A stretch of 64,000 nucleotides of DNA from Epiperipatus broadwayi (GCA_028023455.1 JAQFVV010006454.1:791001-855000), one strand, 5' to 3'; positions 12,541 to 23,533 are shown, counted from the first letter of the stretch. Translations and numbers: made by a program. Notes: a model not told the origin generated them from the letters alone.

Positions 12541-12689
12541 GAAAATAAAGAAGTTTTTAAGAAAATTAATTGCATTAAAGTGTATATGAGTGAAGTATTA
12601 TAAATTGTATACATTATAACAATAATAAAGAAAAGCTTTTTGGCAAATATTTTATACTTATCAATGTGATAAAAACTATTTCAAAGCTA

Positions 12690-13950
12690 TTTTAGATCAA
12701 AAAATCCCCTTAAAACCCCAATTTTCATAGCTATAAGAAATAAAATCATGTGATTAAAATATTAAAACACAAAATTCACCATTTTCATCACAATCCGACC
12801 ATTCATTACAAATTCACCATTTTCATCAAAAAAAAAATCCAAAAATGCAATTTAAGTTTGATAGTTTAGTGAGAATTTTTGGTAATAAAAAAACAATTTT
12901 CATAGTTATAAAAAATGTAATCATGTGTCTAAAAAAGTAAAATGCAATTTCTCAAATATTTGAAATTATTTTAAACAATAATTATATTTTCATCCAGTTA
13001 TACAAATGAATCCACATGACAAAAAGGTACATAGACATCTTGAATACACGTTATTTAAATCTACAACAATCTTTTAAAAAATCAATTTTAAGTTTACTAG
13101 TTTATTAAACCATTTACTCATGATAATCAAAAGGATGACCTAAAATTGATAGATTTAAAATACAAATTATACTATATGCCAAACAAGTATAACTGATAAA
13201 ATATGAATGTTAAAAAATAATGATGTTGCAAAAACTGATTGCTAGTTTAAATTTAAGTTTGCTAGTTTATCAAGCATTTTTGGTAATAAAAAAAACAATT
13301 TTCATACTTATAAAAAATGTAATCATGTGATTAAAAAAGTAAAATGCAATTTCACAAATATTTGAAATTAATTTTAAGCAATAATTATATTTTGATTCAG
13401 TTATACATATGAAACCACGTGAAAAAAAGGCATGCAAACATCTTAAATACAGGTTATGTAAATTTACATCAATCTTTAAAAAAAATCAAATTTAAGTTTA
13501 CTAGTTTATTAAACCATTTATTTATCACAATCAAAAAGATATGCCATTATGAAATAAAGCATATGAATTTTTAAACAGAAAAAGTGAAGAAAAAATTGAA
13601 AAAAAAAATATTAATTAAAAACCCACATGTTCAATAAACGTAAAATTTTTAGAATTCAAAATGGCAGTCACCACACTCTAAATATTAAATATTATTAAAA
13701 GTCTGAATTTTAAAATACTGAAACATTATAACTTCTACTTACCAGAAATTTTTGCTTTGTCCCATGTAGATACTATTCAAAATTCATCTCCTAGTGTCAT
13801 AATGAAATCTACTCTTGATCACATGAGATCCACACAGGCTGGAGAAATCGATAAATCGCATCAATACATCGAACTCTTGAAATTGATACAAATCTCTACT
13901 TACATGCAAATGACTTTTATCATCTACAAATGAATACAGAAACATGTTTA
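12690..13950. repeat. Left arm of the long inverted repeat
   Basis: Reverse complement of 15590-16805 with many small differences. The block taagtttactagtttattaaacca recurs at about 13085 and 13490, about 404 bp apart, showing an internal tandem unit. Outermost bases (below about 12690) no longer match the right arm. Confidence 0.75.
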
Positions 13951-14289
13951 AAGGAAATACATTTTATTATTGCTCGTATAAATATTGTCTAAAGTTAAGA
14001 ATATTAATACTACATTAAACAAAAATTAATAAATCAGATTTATGACTTGGATTATTCTTAATTTGATTCCTTCATTTTGTTAAAAATTTTAGGTTTTAAA
14101 AACACCCTTTTTTTTTTTTTTTAATTTAAAATAATGTTTGGAGATGATAATTATGAAGGAGAAGGTCCATGTCAAAATACATACACTAGAAAATAGAAAG
14201 AATAGTAATATAAACAAATAAAAATTTGTTGATTATTTAAAATGTAAAAGTTATTTACTTTTAAATAAGATAAACTCTAACCTTTTCAA

Positions 14290-15210
14290 TGTCAGTAAGT
14301 ATCTTTAGCATCCTTAAGAAACTTAATAAATGTATCTCTCTCATTTAGATGCTTTTTATCCATTCACCAACAAATTATATTTAAATGTGATTGTAAAAGA
14401 TCCAGTTATGTCCCTCTCATTTTTTTAATATCTTAACTTTGGCTTCCAACCATGATCGTACAATGGATTGTGTATGAGCACCTGTCACTGGATTTACATA
14501 ATTTTGTTGGTGGTTGATGGTGAAATGTTGAAACTCTCTATCTTTGAGGTCTGCTTAGGCTGGTCATTCATCTGAATGAATGACAGAGCCAGACACTCAT
14601 TCCCTTTCTATAATAAAAATCAACATAGCTTTGTCATGACATGGCACTACAAAGTAGCAACAAATGATACTCTTTTAGTCCAAATACCCAAGGTCCATCA
14701 ATTTGGGCCCCATGGTTTTTTTATTAATTGGGGTTACCTATGTATCCTTGGTGGTACATGGATGACTACCACTTAGCAGTCTTACCCTATTATATTTTAT
14801 TCTGCCAGAAAATCTTGCTTTGTCTATCTAAACTGGTTCTTCTTCTGTTTCTACTAACTACCCTTTCTTCTTAACAGCTCAGGAACAGACTTCCTGCAAA
14901 AATTAAACCAGTCTGCAATTCTTTGCAAAGATGTGCTGGCCATTTTCATCATTAATCTGGTTGGCAAATCTACAATGATAAAAAAAAACAGCTCCATAAT
15001 TTCACATATAGTCATTCAGCTTGCAACCCTAACACTTGCATCTATATAGTGGAAAAATGGATTGCCTGTATAAATAGACCACCATGGTAGTATGGCACTT
15101 GGAACATCGCATCATGGGAACCCAGTCACTCTTGCGATTCTTCCGTCACTTCTCTACCATTGTGTCTCCACACTTTGCATAAGGCTTCTTACTCTCTTTG
15201 CCATTGAGAA
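14290..15210 (-). pseudogene. Merlin-family (ISXO2-like DDE) transposase, broken
   Basis: No long frame survives, but the domains read in order on the minus strand across frameshifts. First a zinc-ribbon-like part with AKCGDTMVEK and MRCSKCH (about 15070-15195). Next SLQRIADWFNFCRKS (about 14890-14940). Then V*IDKARFSGRIKYNR (about 14790-14845), which holds the first catalytic Asp region of the family 'VEIDES(K)F'. Then IDGPWVFGLKE (about 14665-14705). Last is HFTINHQQNYVNPVTGAHT followed by QSIVRSWLEAK (about 14425-14530), the diagnostic 'NH..NFV.P.TGAHT..IE..W' block. The Glu expected before the Trp is Val (GTA), so the triad is broken even apart from the frame disruptions. The family performs cut-and-paste transposition. 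Confidence 0.85.
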
Positions 15211-15589
15211 GATTATTATCCCTCAAAAAGGTGACAGCTTGATTCTTACTAGAGATTATATTATAGTAGAATGTTTTCAAAGCCATGATAGTTACAAGAT
15301 GCATATCTGATTACAAATCACAAAAAATTTGATTACTAAAGACCAAAGATTTTGAATCAAAAGTCTTTTATATACATTTTCAAATTGTATGATCACATGT
15401 CAACAATACTGAGTTTTTATTTTTATTTACTTAAATATAGAAATATTTACATACTTTACAATAATTAATCAAAAGAGCAAAGATTGGAAAGACTTATTGC
15501 AGAGGAAAGGCAATTTTTAAAAACCTAAAGAATTTTAACATAAATAATTTTAAGTAAGCTTTTGTATTAACAATAATAAAATCTATTTA

Positions 15590-16805
15590 TTTTCTTTAAA
15601 CATGTGTCCATGCTCATTTGCTGATGATAAAAGTCACTTGTATGTAAATAACTAAAGATTTGCATTGGTTTCAAGAGTTTGTTGTATCGATGTAAACTAT
15701 TGATTTCTACAGCTCGTGTGACCCGATCAAGAGTAGATTCCATTACGATGTTACAAGACGAATTTCAAACAGTATCTACATGGAACAAAGCATAAATTTC
15801 TGGTAAGTAGAAATTATAAGGTTTTAGTATTTTGAAATTCAGACTTTTAATAACATTCATAGTTTAAAAGATATAAACAATTAATATTTAGAGTGTGGTC
15901 ACTGCTGTCTTGAATTCTATCAATTTTACATTTATTGAACATGTGGGTTTTTAATTAATATTTTTTTAAATTTTTTCTTTACTTTTTCTGTTTAGAAATT
16001 CATATGCTTTATTTCATATGGGCATATCGTTTTGATTGTCATGAGTAAATGATTTAATAAACTAGTAAACTTAAATTTTATTTTTTTTAAAGATTGATCT
16101 AGATTTAGATAATGGGTATTTAAGATTATCACGTGATTCCATATGTATAACTGGATGAAAATATAATTATTGCTTAAAATTAATTTCAAATATTTGTGAA
16201 ATTGCATTTTACTTTTTTAATCACATGATTACATTTTTTATATAACTATGAAAATTGTTTTTTTTTTTTATTACCAAAAATGCTTGATAAACTAGCAAAC
16301 TTAAATTTAAACTAGCAATCAATTTTTGCGTATGTTATAAGTTATAATCTTTTAGCATATATTATAATTCATATTTTAAATCTATCAATTTTATGTCATC
16401 ATTTTAATTATTATTAAATGGTTTAATAAACTAGTAAACTTAAATTTGATTTTTTTAAAGATTAATGTAGATTTAGATAACATGTATTTAAGATGTTTAC
16501 ACACCTTTTTGTCCTGTGGTCCATAGGTATAACTATGGAAATACAATTATCGCTTAAAATTAATTTCAAATATTTGTGAAATTGCATTTTACTTTTTTAA
16601 TCGCAGGATAACATTTTTCATAACTATGAAAATTGTCGCATCACGATGAAAGTGGTGAATTTTGTATTTTAATATTTTAATAACATGCTTTCTATTTTTT
16701 ATGACTACTATAACTATGAAAATTGGGACTTATAACTACGAAATTTTTTTTTTTTTTTTTTTGGGGGGGGGGGTGATGAAAATGGCGATTTTGTAACGAA
16801 TGGTC
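15590..16805. repeat. Right arm of the long inverted repeat
   Basis: Pairs with 12690-13950. The internal unit recurs at about 16050 and 16423, about 375 bp apart. Near the outer end (16747-16775) an uninterrupted T run passes into a G run at the place where the left arm has only short A/T runs; this may be assembly noise. Confidence 0.75.
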
Positions 16806-16924
16806 AGATCACGAGAACGTATAGATTGATTGATGTCATTTATCAGTTGGATGTTTCAGTGTGGGTTTTGTGTGGTTCTTATAATTGGAAATGCTCGTGA
16901 GTGCATACTGAATCAGCACTGATA

Positions 16925-18060
16925 TAATAATTATATAATTTATCTATTTATTAAATATGAAATTATTTTTATTTATATGAGAAACGGTGATAATTAAAAT
17001 GAAAGTGATATTTCTTTTTTAAATTTGCATTGTAGAAAGAACACACGGGTTATAATACTTAGATTTTTTTTAGATTTTTATTCTTTTTTAAAAGAAATAC
17101 ATTTCTCTTTCCCCTTGCAGTATTAAAAATCACAAGTTTTGTAGCTAGCAAATTTCAGCTAAATGAAAAAAGAAAGAGATAAAGTCAATAAACTGTTTTC
17201 TTTCAACATAGTATAATCAAGTTTTCAAGTTATAATTTAGTATTTTGTATATACATGTGTACAGTATACGCATATAAAAGAAGTGTTTTGCTATGGAATG
17301 TTGTCTGTTTAAGGACGGCCTGTTTGTAAGTTCACTTAATATATATTTAATTAACACTAACAAATGTGTATGCTTTTACATAGGTCAAGCTTTGGATCAG
17401 GTTCCTACATGTCATATTAATAATCCATGTATAATCCAGCTTATTTAGAATTTTAGTATTCATTATCTTTTATTTCTTGTGGCCAGTGCATGAACCTACC
17501 ACACTGGTATTATAAAGATCAATTTTATATAAGCTTAAGATTTTATTAGAAGCAGCAAAAGTAGAAACAAGAGTGAAATTCTTTAATTTATGTACATTTA
17601 TACAATTACCATTTAAGAATGTTGCTTCACTATTTCATTTCTTATATGAAGTTTAAATTCTGTAAAAATATTGATTTTTTTAAAATAATTAATTCACGCA
17701 ATTTGATAAAAGAAAGAATATCTCAGTAATAACTATATCTGAATACACAATAACATGTGTTGATATTTTTATTGTATTTTTATATATCCAATTGATATTT
17801 CAATTTACATTTTGGTTAATAAACATATTATCTATAGTATTTGCCTTTCAATTGTTTTTTAGAATAAAGATCTCTAACTCTACCTTTGATCCAGTCATAC
17901 TGTATAAATGTACATCTCTACACAGTACAATTAACCCCATCAATATGTATTGAATCTTGACAATAAATTTTTTAGTTTGATGAAAGCCTGGTGGTGTCCT
18001 CAAGTGGTCAAAATATGATGATTGTCCAGTACATATAGTATATTTATTTAAATAGTGCAG
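16925..18060 (+). repeat. Direct duplication, copy 1
   Basis: Matches copy 2 (18673-19626 plus 20491-20720) in the same order. Shared blocks include 'atatgagaa(a/g)c', 'gaaagagataaagtcaataa', 'aagaagtgtttt(t)gctatgga', 'cttttatttcttgtggc' and 'ttagaataaagatct'. No coding potential recognised. The site at 17812-17825 (ttggttaataaaca) is the uninterrupted counterpart of the insertion site in copy 2. The repeat family was not identified. Confidence 0.75.
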
Positions 18061-18672
18061 CCAATATATGGGCCTGAATATAAATACATGTGAGATTAAG
18101 AAACAATTGGTATGATGCTGAGAAGATTCTAGAAATTTACAAAAAACAATAGAATCCCTATAAAAGCTTCAGGAGGTTTATTATAAAATATATAATTCTG
18201 AACATCAAAAGATGAAGAGAACAAATGTATGCATAATCTGTTTTCATTTTGTAAAACAATTTTGAACTTTGCAATTGTATTATTTTAAACACTACAGTGA
18301 TCTTAATAGTCAATATGACCTGCTAAGCTTTAATAGCTAATTTCTCCTCTCAGACAATTCTCTCAGCACTCACATGAAGTCAAATCCTTGGTGAATTAAC
18401 CACCTGCACTGACCAGATATCAATAACTCTGCCATGGACAAATCTTAATGGATTCCAATATGATCCTGATGAATTATCCAAAAGAGTATTACACATTTAG
18501 AACTTATATAAAAAGAAAATAATTGCTACTCATCTTGGACTTACAGTAAACAAAGTTGAATTATTATCCTAATTCAGTAAGCCATAAATGCCATTGTTAA
18601 TTTTTTCTTATTAAATTCTATATAATATTATGAATGTTAGAGTTAATTTTATCTAGTTGGTTTAAGATTAAG
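18061..18672. other. Spacer between the two duplication copies
   Basis: About 610 bp without recognised genes or motifs. Slightly richer in G+C between 18350 and 18540. Confidence 0.5.
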
Positions 18673-19743
18673 ATATAATTATATAATTCATATTTCTACT
18701 AAATATGGAATTGTTTTTTTTTTGTTATTTATATGAGAAGCAGTTAAAAAAAGTGATATGCCTTTTTAAATTTGCACAGCCGAGAGATCACACAGGTTAT
18801 AATACCTAGATTTTGTTTTAAATCATATTTTATGTTTTTTTTAATTAAAGAAATAGCTTTATCTATCTCCTCATAGTATTAAAGATCTGGTTAAATAAAA
18901 AAAGAAAGATATAAAGTCAATAAGCTGTTTTCTTTTAGAATAGTTATAATTAATTAACTTTTCAAGTTATAATCCAATATTTCATGTTATAATCCAATAT
19001 TTCATATATATGGGCATACATGAATTAGTGAAAGAGGTTACTTAGACTAATATTAATATCATAATATTCAAATATATAAGAAGTGTTTTTGCTATGGAGT
19101 ATTGTGTGCATAAGGATGACTCACTTATACATTCACTTGATATAAATTTATTTAACACTAAGAATTGCATTTTTTTTACAAAGATCAACCATTGGATAAG
19201 AATTGTGTTTTTTTTACAAAGATCAACCTTTGGAACAACTTTTTATGTGTTATATTAATGATCCATACATAATGCAACTGATTTAGAATTTTAATATTCG
19301 TTATCTTTTATTTCTTGTGGCTGGGGTATGATTATACCACATTCATATTATAAAGATCAATTTTGTATAAGTTTAAGATTTTATTAGTATCAGCATAAAG
19401 TAGAAACAAGAATGAAAGTCTTTAATTTGTGTACACTTATAGAATTACATTTTAAGAAAGTTGTTTCACTAATTCATTTCTTAAGTGAATTCATTCATTT
19501 TGGTAAAAGAAAGGCAGATCTCAGTAATAATTATATTTGAATACACTATTACATGTATTGATACTTTTTTCTTATATTTTCGATATATCCAATTGATATT
19601 GAATTTACATTTTGTTTTAATAAACACACAAAGGCAAAACTCTCCATACAGCAGTAGTGCTACTCAGTGCAAGCCAGAGTAATCAATGGATGCAGGAAGA
19701 TTTGTGCATAAAATCCCTATTTTGTGCATAGTCATTCAATATT

Positions 19744-19782
19744 CCCAGATTAGTTTCTAGCTTGTGAAATTCATCAGTGAGG
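19744..19782 (-). ncRNA. Hammerhead-like core, weak (minus arm)
   Basis: Reading the minus strand: CTCA, CTGATGA, 13 nt, GAAACTAATC, TGGG. The CUGANGA and GAAA boxes are intact and stem I is about 4 bp, but the bases between the boxes do not pair as a convincing stem II, and the cleavage-site G has changed to A relative to the other arm. A relic at best. Confidence 0.4.
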
Positions 19783-20287
19783 AGCCTTGGATCTGAGAGG
19801 ACTGCACATAGATCTTAGGATCTAATGCACTCCTCTCACAGCCATCTTTCACTTTTTAGCTAACTATAAAGTTTTGAATCCAAAATGAAAACACAATGAT
19901 GTTATTAAACTAAGATCATCAGCTTGTATAGTTGTATAGATATGAACTCAGTTCAGCATTCATATTTTTTGGTGTCTTTGGTTCTTTAATAACCACATTC
20001 ACCATAAACTTACTGAGCAGGATTGGTATTAAACCATCAAACATCACATGATCACCATTCTTTATACTTATACAAGCTGTTTTTCACAGAGGTAAAATTC
20101 TCCATACAGTAGCACCAATACTCAGTTAATATCTGTAGAACTATATAAGCTGATGAGCTTATCTTAAAAACATTATTGTGTTTTTATTTTGGACTCAAAA
20201 GATTTATAATTAGCTAGAAATAAAAGGCAGCTGCTGGAGAGTTGCATTAGATCCTAAGATCTAGGTGGAGTGCTCTCAGATCCAGGT

Positions 20288-20328
20288 TCCTCATTGATGA
20301 AATCCGCAAGCTAGAAACTAGTCTGGAG
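20288..20328 (+). ncRNA. Hammerhead-like core, weak (plus arm)
   Basis: TTGATGA (C3 lost), 13 nt, GAAACTAGTC, TGGAG. It keeps GAAA and a GUC cleavage trinucleotide after the CUAG palindrome, which is the short stem III form used by retrozymes. Stem II pairing is poor, as in the opposite arm. Confidence 0.4.
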
Positions 20329-20720
20329 ATATTAGATCAGTAAGAACTAGATAGAGATATTATGCCTAGACCTTTCTGCATCCATTGGTTACTCTGGCTT
20401 GCACTGAGTGGCACTAGTATATGAAGAGTTTTCCCTTTGTGAAAAACAGCTTGTGTAAGCACAAAGAATGGTTATCATGTGATGTTTGATTGTTTTAATA
20501 AACATATTATCTGCCTGGTGGTTGTTGATGCTATCTTTCTTCAAATTGTTTTCTAGAATAAAGATCTTTAATTTTACCTTTGAACAAGTTATGCTGTATA
20601 AATTTACCTTTCTAGGCAGTACCATTAACCTGCCAATACTTACGCAATGTGGATTTTCAAGACGGTTAGGACTGGTGGCACCCTCAAGTGTTCACAGTCC
20701 TGTATAATATATATAAAATT

Positions 20721-21818
20721 AATTAGATTAATAAAAATAAAATATAATCCAAATGCTTATAAATGTAAGATACAATATATTGTTTTTATTTTTGATTCCT
20801 TCCTTTTCCTCTTTTTTCCCCACTTAAATTACTTATAATTATTGTACAAAACGTATAGAGGAAAATAATTTATATAATAAATATTATATAATATTACATT
20901 CATTTTTAATTATGCAATTATTAATTAAATTAATTACATATTGATATAGTTATGTCAGATGTAAATATAAATAACTTCATATATATTCCATCTATTCGGT
21001 TTTTTAATATCATTTAAGGTTTTATACTTTAAAGATTTTTCCTGTATTATTCTTATATGTACAATTATTGCTGTTAAATAATGTTATTTTACTTTATATT
21101 ATATTGTATGATATATTTAACAATACAATAAATACTAATTGTAATTAATATTACTTTATAGCAATTTCATTATCTTAAGTATAGCAAAAAATTTGCTTTA
21201 AATCTCTAAACCTCTTCAAATGATTCTGAATTTCCAAAAATGTCATTAAATGTAACAGCATATTTTATACCATAGCATGCACAATGCATATATATATATT
21301 TTATGTTGTAGTTTTAATTTTACAATAACACATGTCTCAATTTCAATTATTGTATAAATTTGCCATAACATTAAATATGTAGAAACACACAATCTTTTAT
21401 TTTAGTTTTTAACATAGTGCATGATTTTTGCTACTTCAATTTCATTGCTTCTCTTTTTTGACTAAATAATATAACTTTGCTGTTGTATCTTTTTTCTAAT
21501 TATTATCTTACTTAGCACTCATTATAATTTATATGTGTGTGTTATCTGTTATTTTCATAAAACAAAATAAATAAACAAATATGTTAATATTAATAAAAAA
21601 AATTATGTGCATTAGGTTTGTAATATAATAATATAGATTTAAAGTATGACTAAGCATAAATACATGCAAGGGCAGATGGATATAGCTATTCATATTTTAT
21701 AATCCAAATAAGTACTTTGTTTTACAGTTAAAATTGTCCAAAAAATGTATATCTGTATTTAAAGAAGTAATGAATAAAAATTGGTTTTGGTAATGATAAT
21801 ATAAATATAACATTTATT
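20721..21818. other. AT-rich sequence, nothing recognised
   Basis: No open frame with family resemblance, no structured repeat. An (AT)n tract closes the interval at 21819-21845. Confidence 0.6.
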
Positions 21819-21845
21819 TTAATATATATATATATATATATATAT

Positions 21846-21964
21846 GATAAACAAAAATGCAAGTTAAAAAACTTGCTAACGCTTGATTGGTGTTTTTGGT
21901 AGAAACGCCATCTGTGGACATAAATACAAGCGTTAGCAAGTTTTTTAACTTGCATATATTTATC
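21846..21964. repeat. Imperfect hairpin with about 40-bp arms
   Basis: Arms 21846-21885 and 21927-21964 pair nearly throughout (atgcaagtt...acgcttg against caagcgt...aacttgcat), with a 41-nt loop that begins the 404-nt unit. Confidence 0.85.
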
Positions 21965-22182
21965 ATAAATGTACCTTTGAGGTCTTTCTTGCAATGATAT
22001 AGATTGCAGAGGCTTCTACTATGTGGTGATGCTGAACTGAGATCAGACCCATGTAGCTATCTGGTTTGCTATGCTGAGTTTGAAGACATTACGTGTCTAA
22101 AAAATTCACGCTTGCAAGCTGAATAGAAATTGTTTCATAAACGCTCAGAGTTTGTGTTTAGATCTAGTTTCTTTATTCCTGT

Positions 22183-22226
22183 CTTTCACTGACGATAGCA
22201 AATAGCTTGAAATCATGATCTGAAAG
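22183..22226 (+). ncRNA. Type I hammerhead ribozyme, near-complete core
   Basis: Stem I CTTTCA (22183-22188) pairs perfectly with TGAAAG (22221-22226). Between them: CTGACGA (22189-22195, the CUGANGA box), stem II AGC/GCT inside 22196-22208 with a T-T mismatch at the closing position, GAAA (22209-22212), and the palindromic short stem III TCATGA followed by TC (22213-22220). Cleavage is predicted after C22220. The short stem III is the form found in Penelope and retrozyme hammerheads, where dimers often react best. Activity is a prediction. Confidence 0.75.
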
Positions 22227-22336
22227 TGGAATTATAGTTAGAGATAGTGAATGCTACTCTGACGTTTATGTAAACAGAATATACGCTTGATTGGTGTTTT
22301 TGGTAGAAACGCCATCTGTGGATATATATATATATA

Positions 22337-23124
22337 TTAAGACAAATCTATTTTATATGTTACAGAATATATTATGGTTTCATATTGGATATTTTGTTTG
22401 GTTGTATGCATTTCTATCAGTTAAAATATACATTGAAATGAAATAATGCCTACTTTTTAATTTTACTAAATGTTGTCATGAAATCTCTCTAAAGAAGAGA
22501 ATTCTTCAAGAATATATGATTTATTTTATTGTCACGATGTTTATATAATTGTACAGATTAATTGATACAATCTTCTCTTTGCTCATTATGGAATGCAAGA
22601 ATCTTCATGCATACTTAAATGTATGGCTAACATAGATTTGTCTTGTGTCATATATACATTTTTGTAAATATTAACAACATATAGCAAGATGTTAAGGTGC
22701 TGATTGCTTATTTTTATAAAACACATTTTTACATTGTTTCTATCAATATATGATTATACTTTTTTATTTATTTTATTCTTTATTAGAATTATTGAATTGC
22801 ATAACTTTTTATGCTGTAAATTTCAATTTCCACTTTATAGGCTTCATTTTATTTATTAATTCTTATGGCATAATCCAATAATTATTATAAACAAAATAAT
22901 TACAAATTTTATGTATAACTATATTCGTGAAATGTAAATTAATATAGCTGTAATTTAATCATATTAATATTATAGAGGTATTTATGTTTTCAATAATATC
23001 TAATTATAAATTTAATAAAAAAATCAATTCTATGAAAAAAAATAGTATTTATTTAGTGGTTTTATCTCTCGTGTTTTTCTCTAAATTGGTCATGGATATA
23101 TGTATGGTAAATAATTCCTCTTAC
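22337..23124. other. AT-rich sequence, nothing recognised
   Basis: No recognisable gene or repeat between the (AT)n tract ending near 22336 and the target duplication starting at 23125. Confidence 0.55.
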
Positions 23125-23138
23125 ACTTATATAGATTT

Positions 23139-23519
23139 AATATAAACTAGAAATCATCAGTTGGTCCAGATTATCATCTCCCACACATATATACTATAAG
23201 TGCTCAGATTTTCAGTTGGATGGACAGTTGAAGAATTGGAGTATGTAGTAGAGATTGGAGCCTGACTATTGAAGTAAAAATATTGTATATCTTAAAATAT
23301 ATCTGAGCACTTATAGTATATATGTGTGGGAGATGATAATCTGGACCTAGTGATGATTGCTGGTTTAGCATAAAGTACATATATTGGTGATTATTTATCT
23401 TTTCAGCATATATGTGCTTGATAGAGTGAAGAATGATGGGTCATCTGAAAGTCTATGCTCATATACCCTATATTACATATATAGACACAGGTATATAATA
23501 AGCCTGTGTTTCAGTTATT
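23139..23519. mobile_element. Foldback element with 14-bp target duplication and hammerhead relics
   Basis: A 381-bp insertion bounded by acttatatagattt at 23125-23138 and 23520-23533. A perfect 46-bp inverted repeat (23163-23208 with 23302-23347) forms its stem; matching continues outward with mismatches. Just outside each arm lies a decayed hammerhead sequence (minus strand ACCAACTGATGA around 23152-23164; plus strand 23345-23388). The plus-strand block 23345-23430 is related to 53937-54020. No ORF. Confidence 0.75.
23345..23388 (+). ncRNA. Hammerhead ribozyme relic
   Basis: ACCTA (stem I), GTGATGA in place of CTGATGA (23350-23356), stem II TTGCT/AGCAT with loop GGTTT (four pairs plus a closing mismatch), AAAG in place of GAAA (23372-23375), a short AT-rich stem III ending TA, then TTGGT pairing with stem I. 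Comparison with 53937-53980 shows both derive from one complete core. Inactive as written. Confidence 0.55.
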
Positions 23520-23533
23520 ACTTATATAGATTT

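Larger units (their letters stand above)
9985..12550 (+). mobile_element. Penelope-like element (3' part, 5'-truncated), C-depleted sense strand
   Basis: Starts inside the linker before the endonuclease domain, runs through a GIY-YIG domain (to 10659), then about 1.85 kb of non-coding TATATG/GTATAG-rich sequence, ending with a CTGAAGA...GAAAC hairpin motif at 12508-12535. The sense strand is almost free of C from about 10030 to 12490: 11221-11340 has none in 120 bases, while G remains common. Base composition returns to normal on both sides, so the bias belongs to the element. The reverse transcriptase is missing. Confidence 0.85.
12690..16805 (-). mobile_element. Merlin-type DNA transposon region with long inverted arms
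   Basis: A decayed Merlin (ISXO2-like DDE) transposase on the minus strand (14290-15210) lies in a centre of about 1.6 kb. This centre is flanked by inverted arms: left about 12690-13950, right about 15590-16805. The arms share long blocks, such as the 'taataaactagtaaacttaaatt' unit, the 'ctggatgaaaatataattattg' block and a gaatggtc(a/g)gat block near the outer ends. Inside each arm a unit of about 375-405 bp occurs twice in tandem. Merlin elements usually have short terminal repeats, so long arms are unusual. The exact termini and 8-9 bp duplication could not be fixed. The arms may instead be a separate repeat that the Merlin element entered. Confidence 0.65.
19627..20490. mobile_element. 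Foldback tandem-repeat element with 14-bp target duplication
   Basis: An 864-bp insertion bounded by tgttttaataaaca at 19613-19626 and 20491-20504. The left part (about 19627-20126) is on the minus strand and spans more than one unit: the gtatggaga(a/g)ttttNcct sequence recurs about 455 bp apart. The right part (about 20127-20490) is the same unit on the plus strand. No ORF. Each arm contains a hammerhead-like core: CTGATGA...GAAAC in the minus arm (19744-19782) and TTGATGA...GAAACTAGTC in the plus arm (20288-20328). The paralogous site in duplication copy 1 is empty, so this is a genuine insertion. Confidence 0.8.
18673..20720 (+). repeat. Direct duplication, copy 2, split by a foldback insertion
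   Basis: Copy 2 runs 18673-19626, is interrupted, and resumes at about 20491-20720. Relative to copy 1 (offset about 1748 bp) it carries a small extra duplication near 19166-19233 ('caaagatcaacc(a/t)ttgga' twice). The interruption is exactly bounded by a 14-bp direct repeat (see the element at 19627-20490). Confidence 0.75.
21846..22322 (+). mobile_element. Retrozyme-like element with 404-nt unit and hammerhead ribozyme
   Basis: A 40-nt sequence starting acgcttgattggtg occurs at 21879-21918 and again at 22283-22322, giving a unit of 404 nt with one full copy and a partial second copy. An inverted partial copy lies at the left: arms 21846-21885 and 21927-21964. A hammerhead core lies inside the unit (22183-22226). 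Both element edges abut (AT)n tracts, which hide any target duplication. The block about 21985-22105 (ctgagatcagacccatgtagc...gtttgaagaca) is related to 40170-40250, so this and the 39.7-41.0 kb element are one diverged family. Confidence 0.8.

Noticed and set aside
14576-14776. 66-codon open frame on the plus strand
   Set aside because: Antisense to the Merlin transposase relic, which has the recognisable motifs on the minus strand.
18466-18490. CTGATGA near 18468
   Set aside because: No downstream stem or GAAA box; chance match.
20149-20175. CTGATGAG as a hammerhead box
   Set aside because: Followed by no GAAA box or pairing stem; the inverted copy also lacks them.
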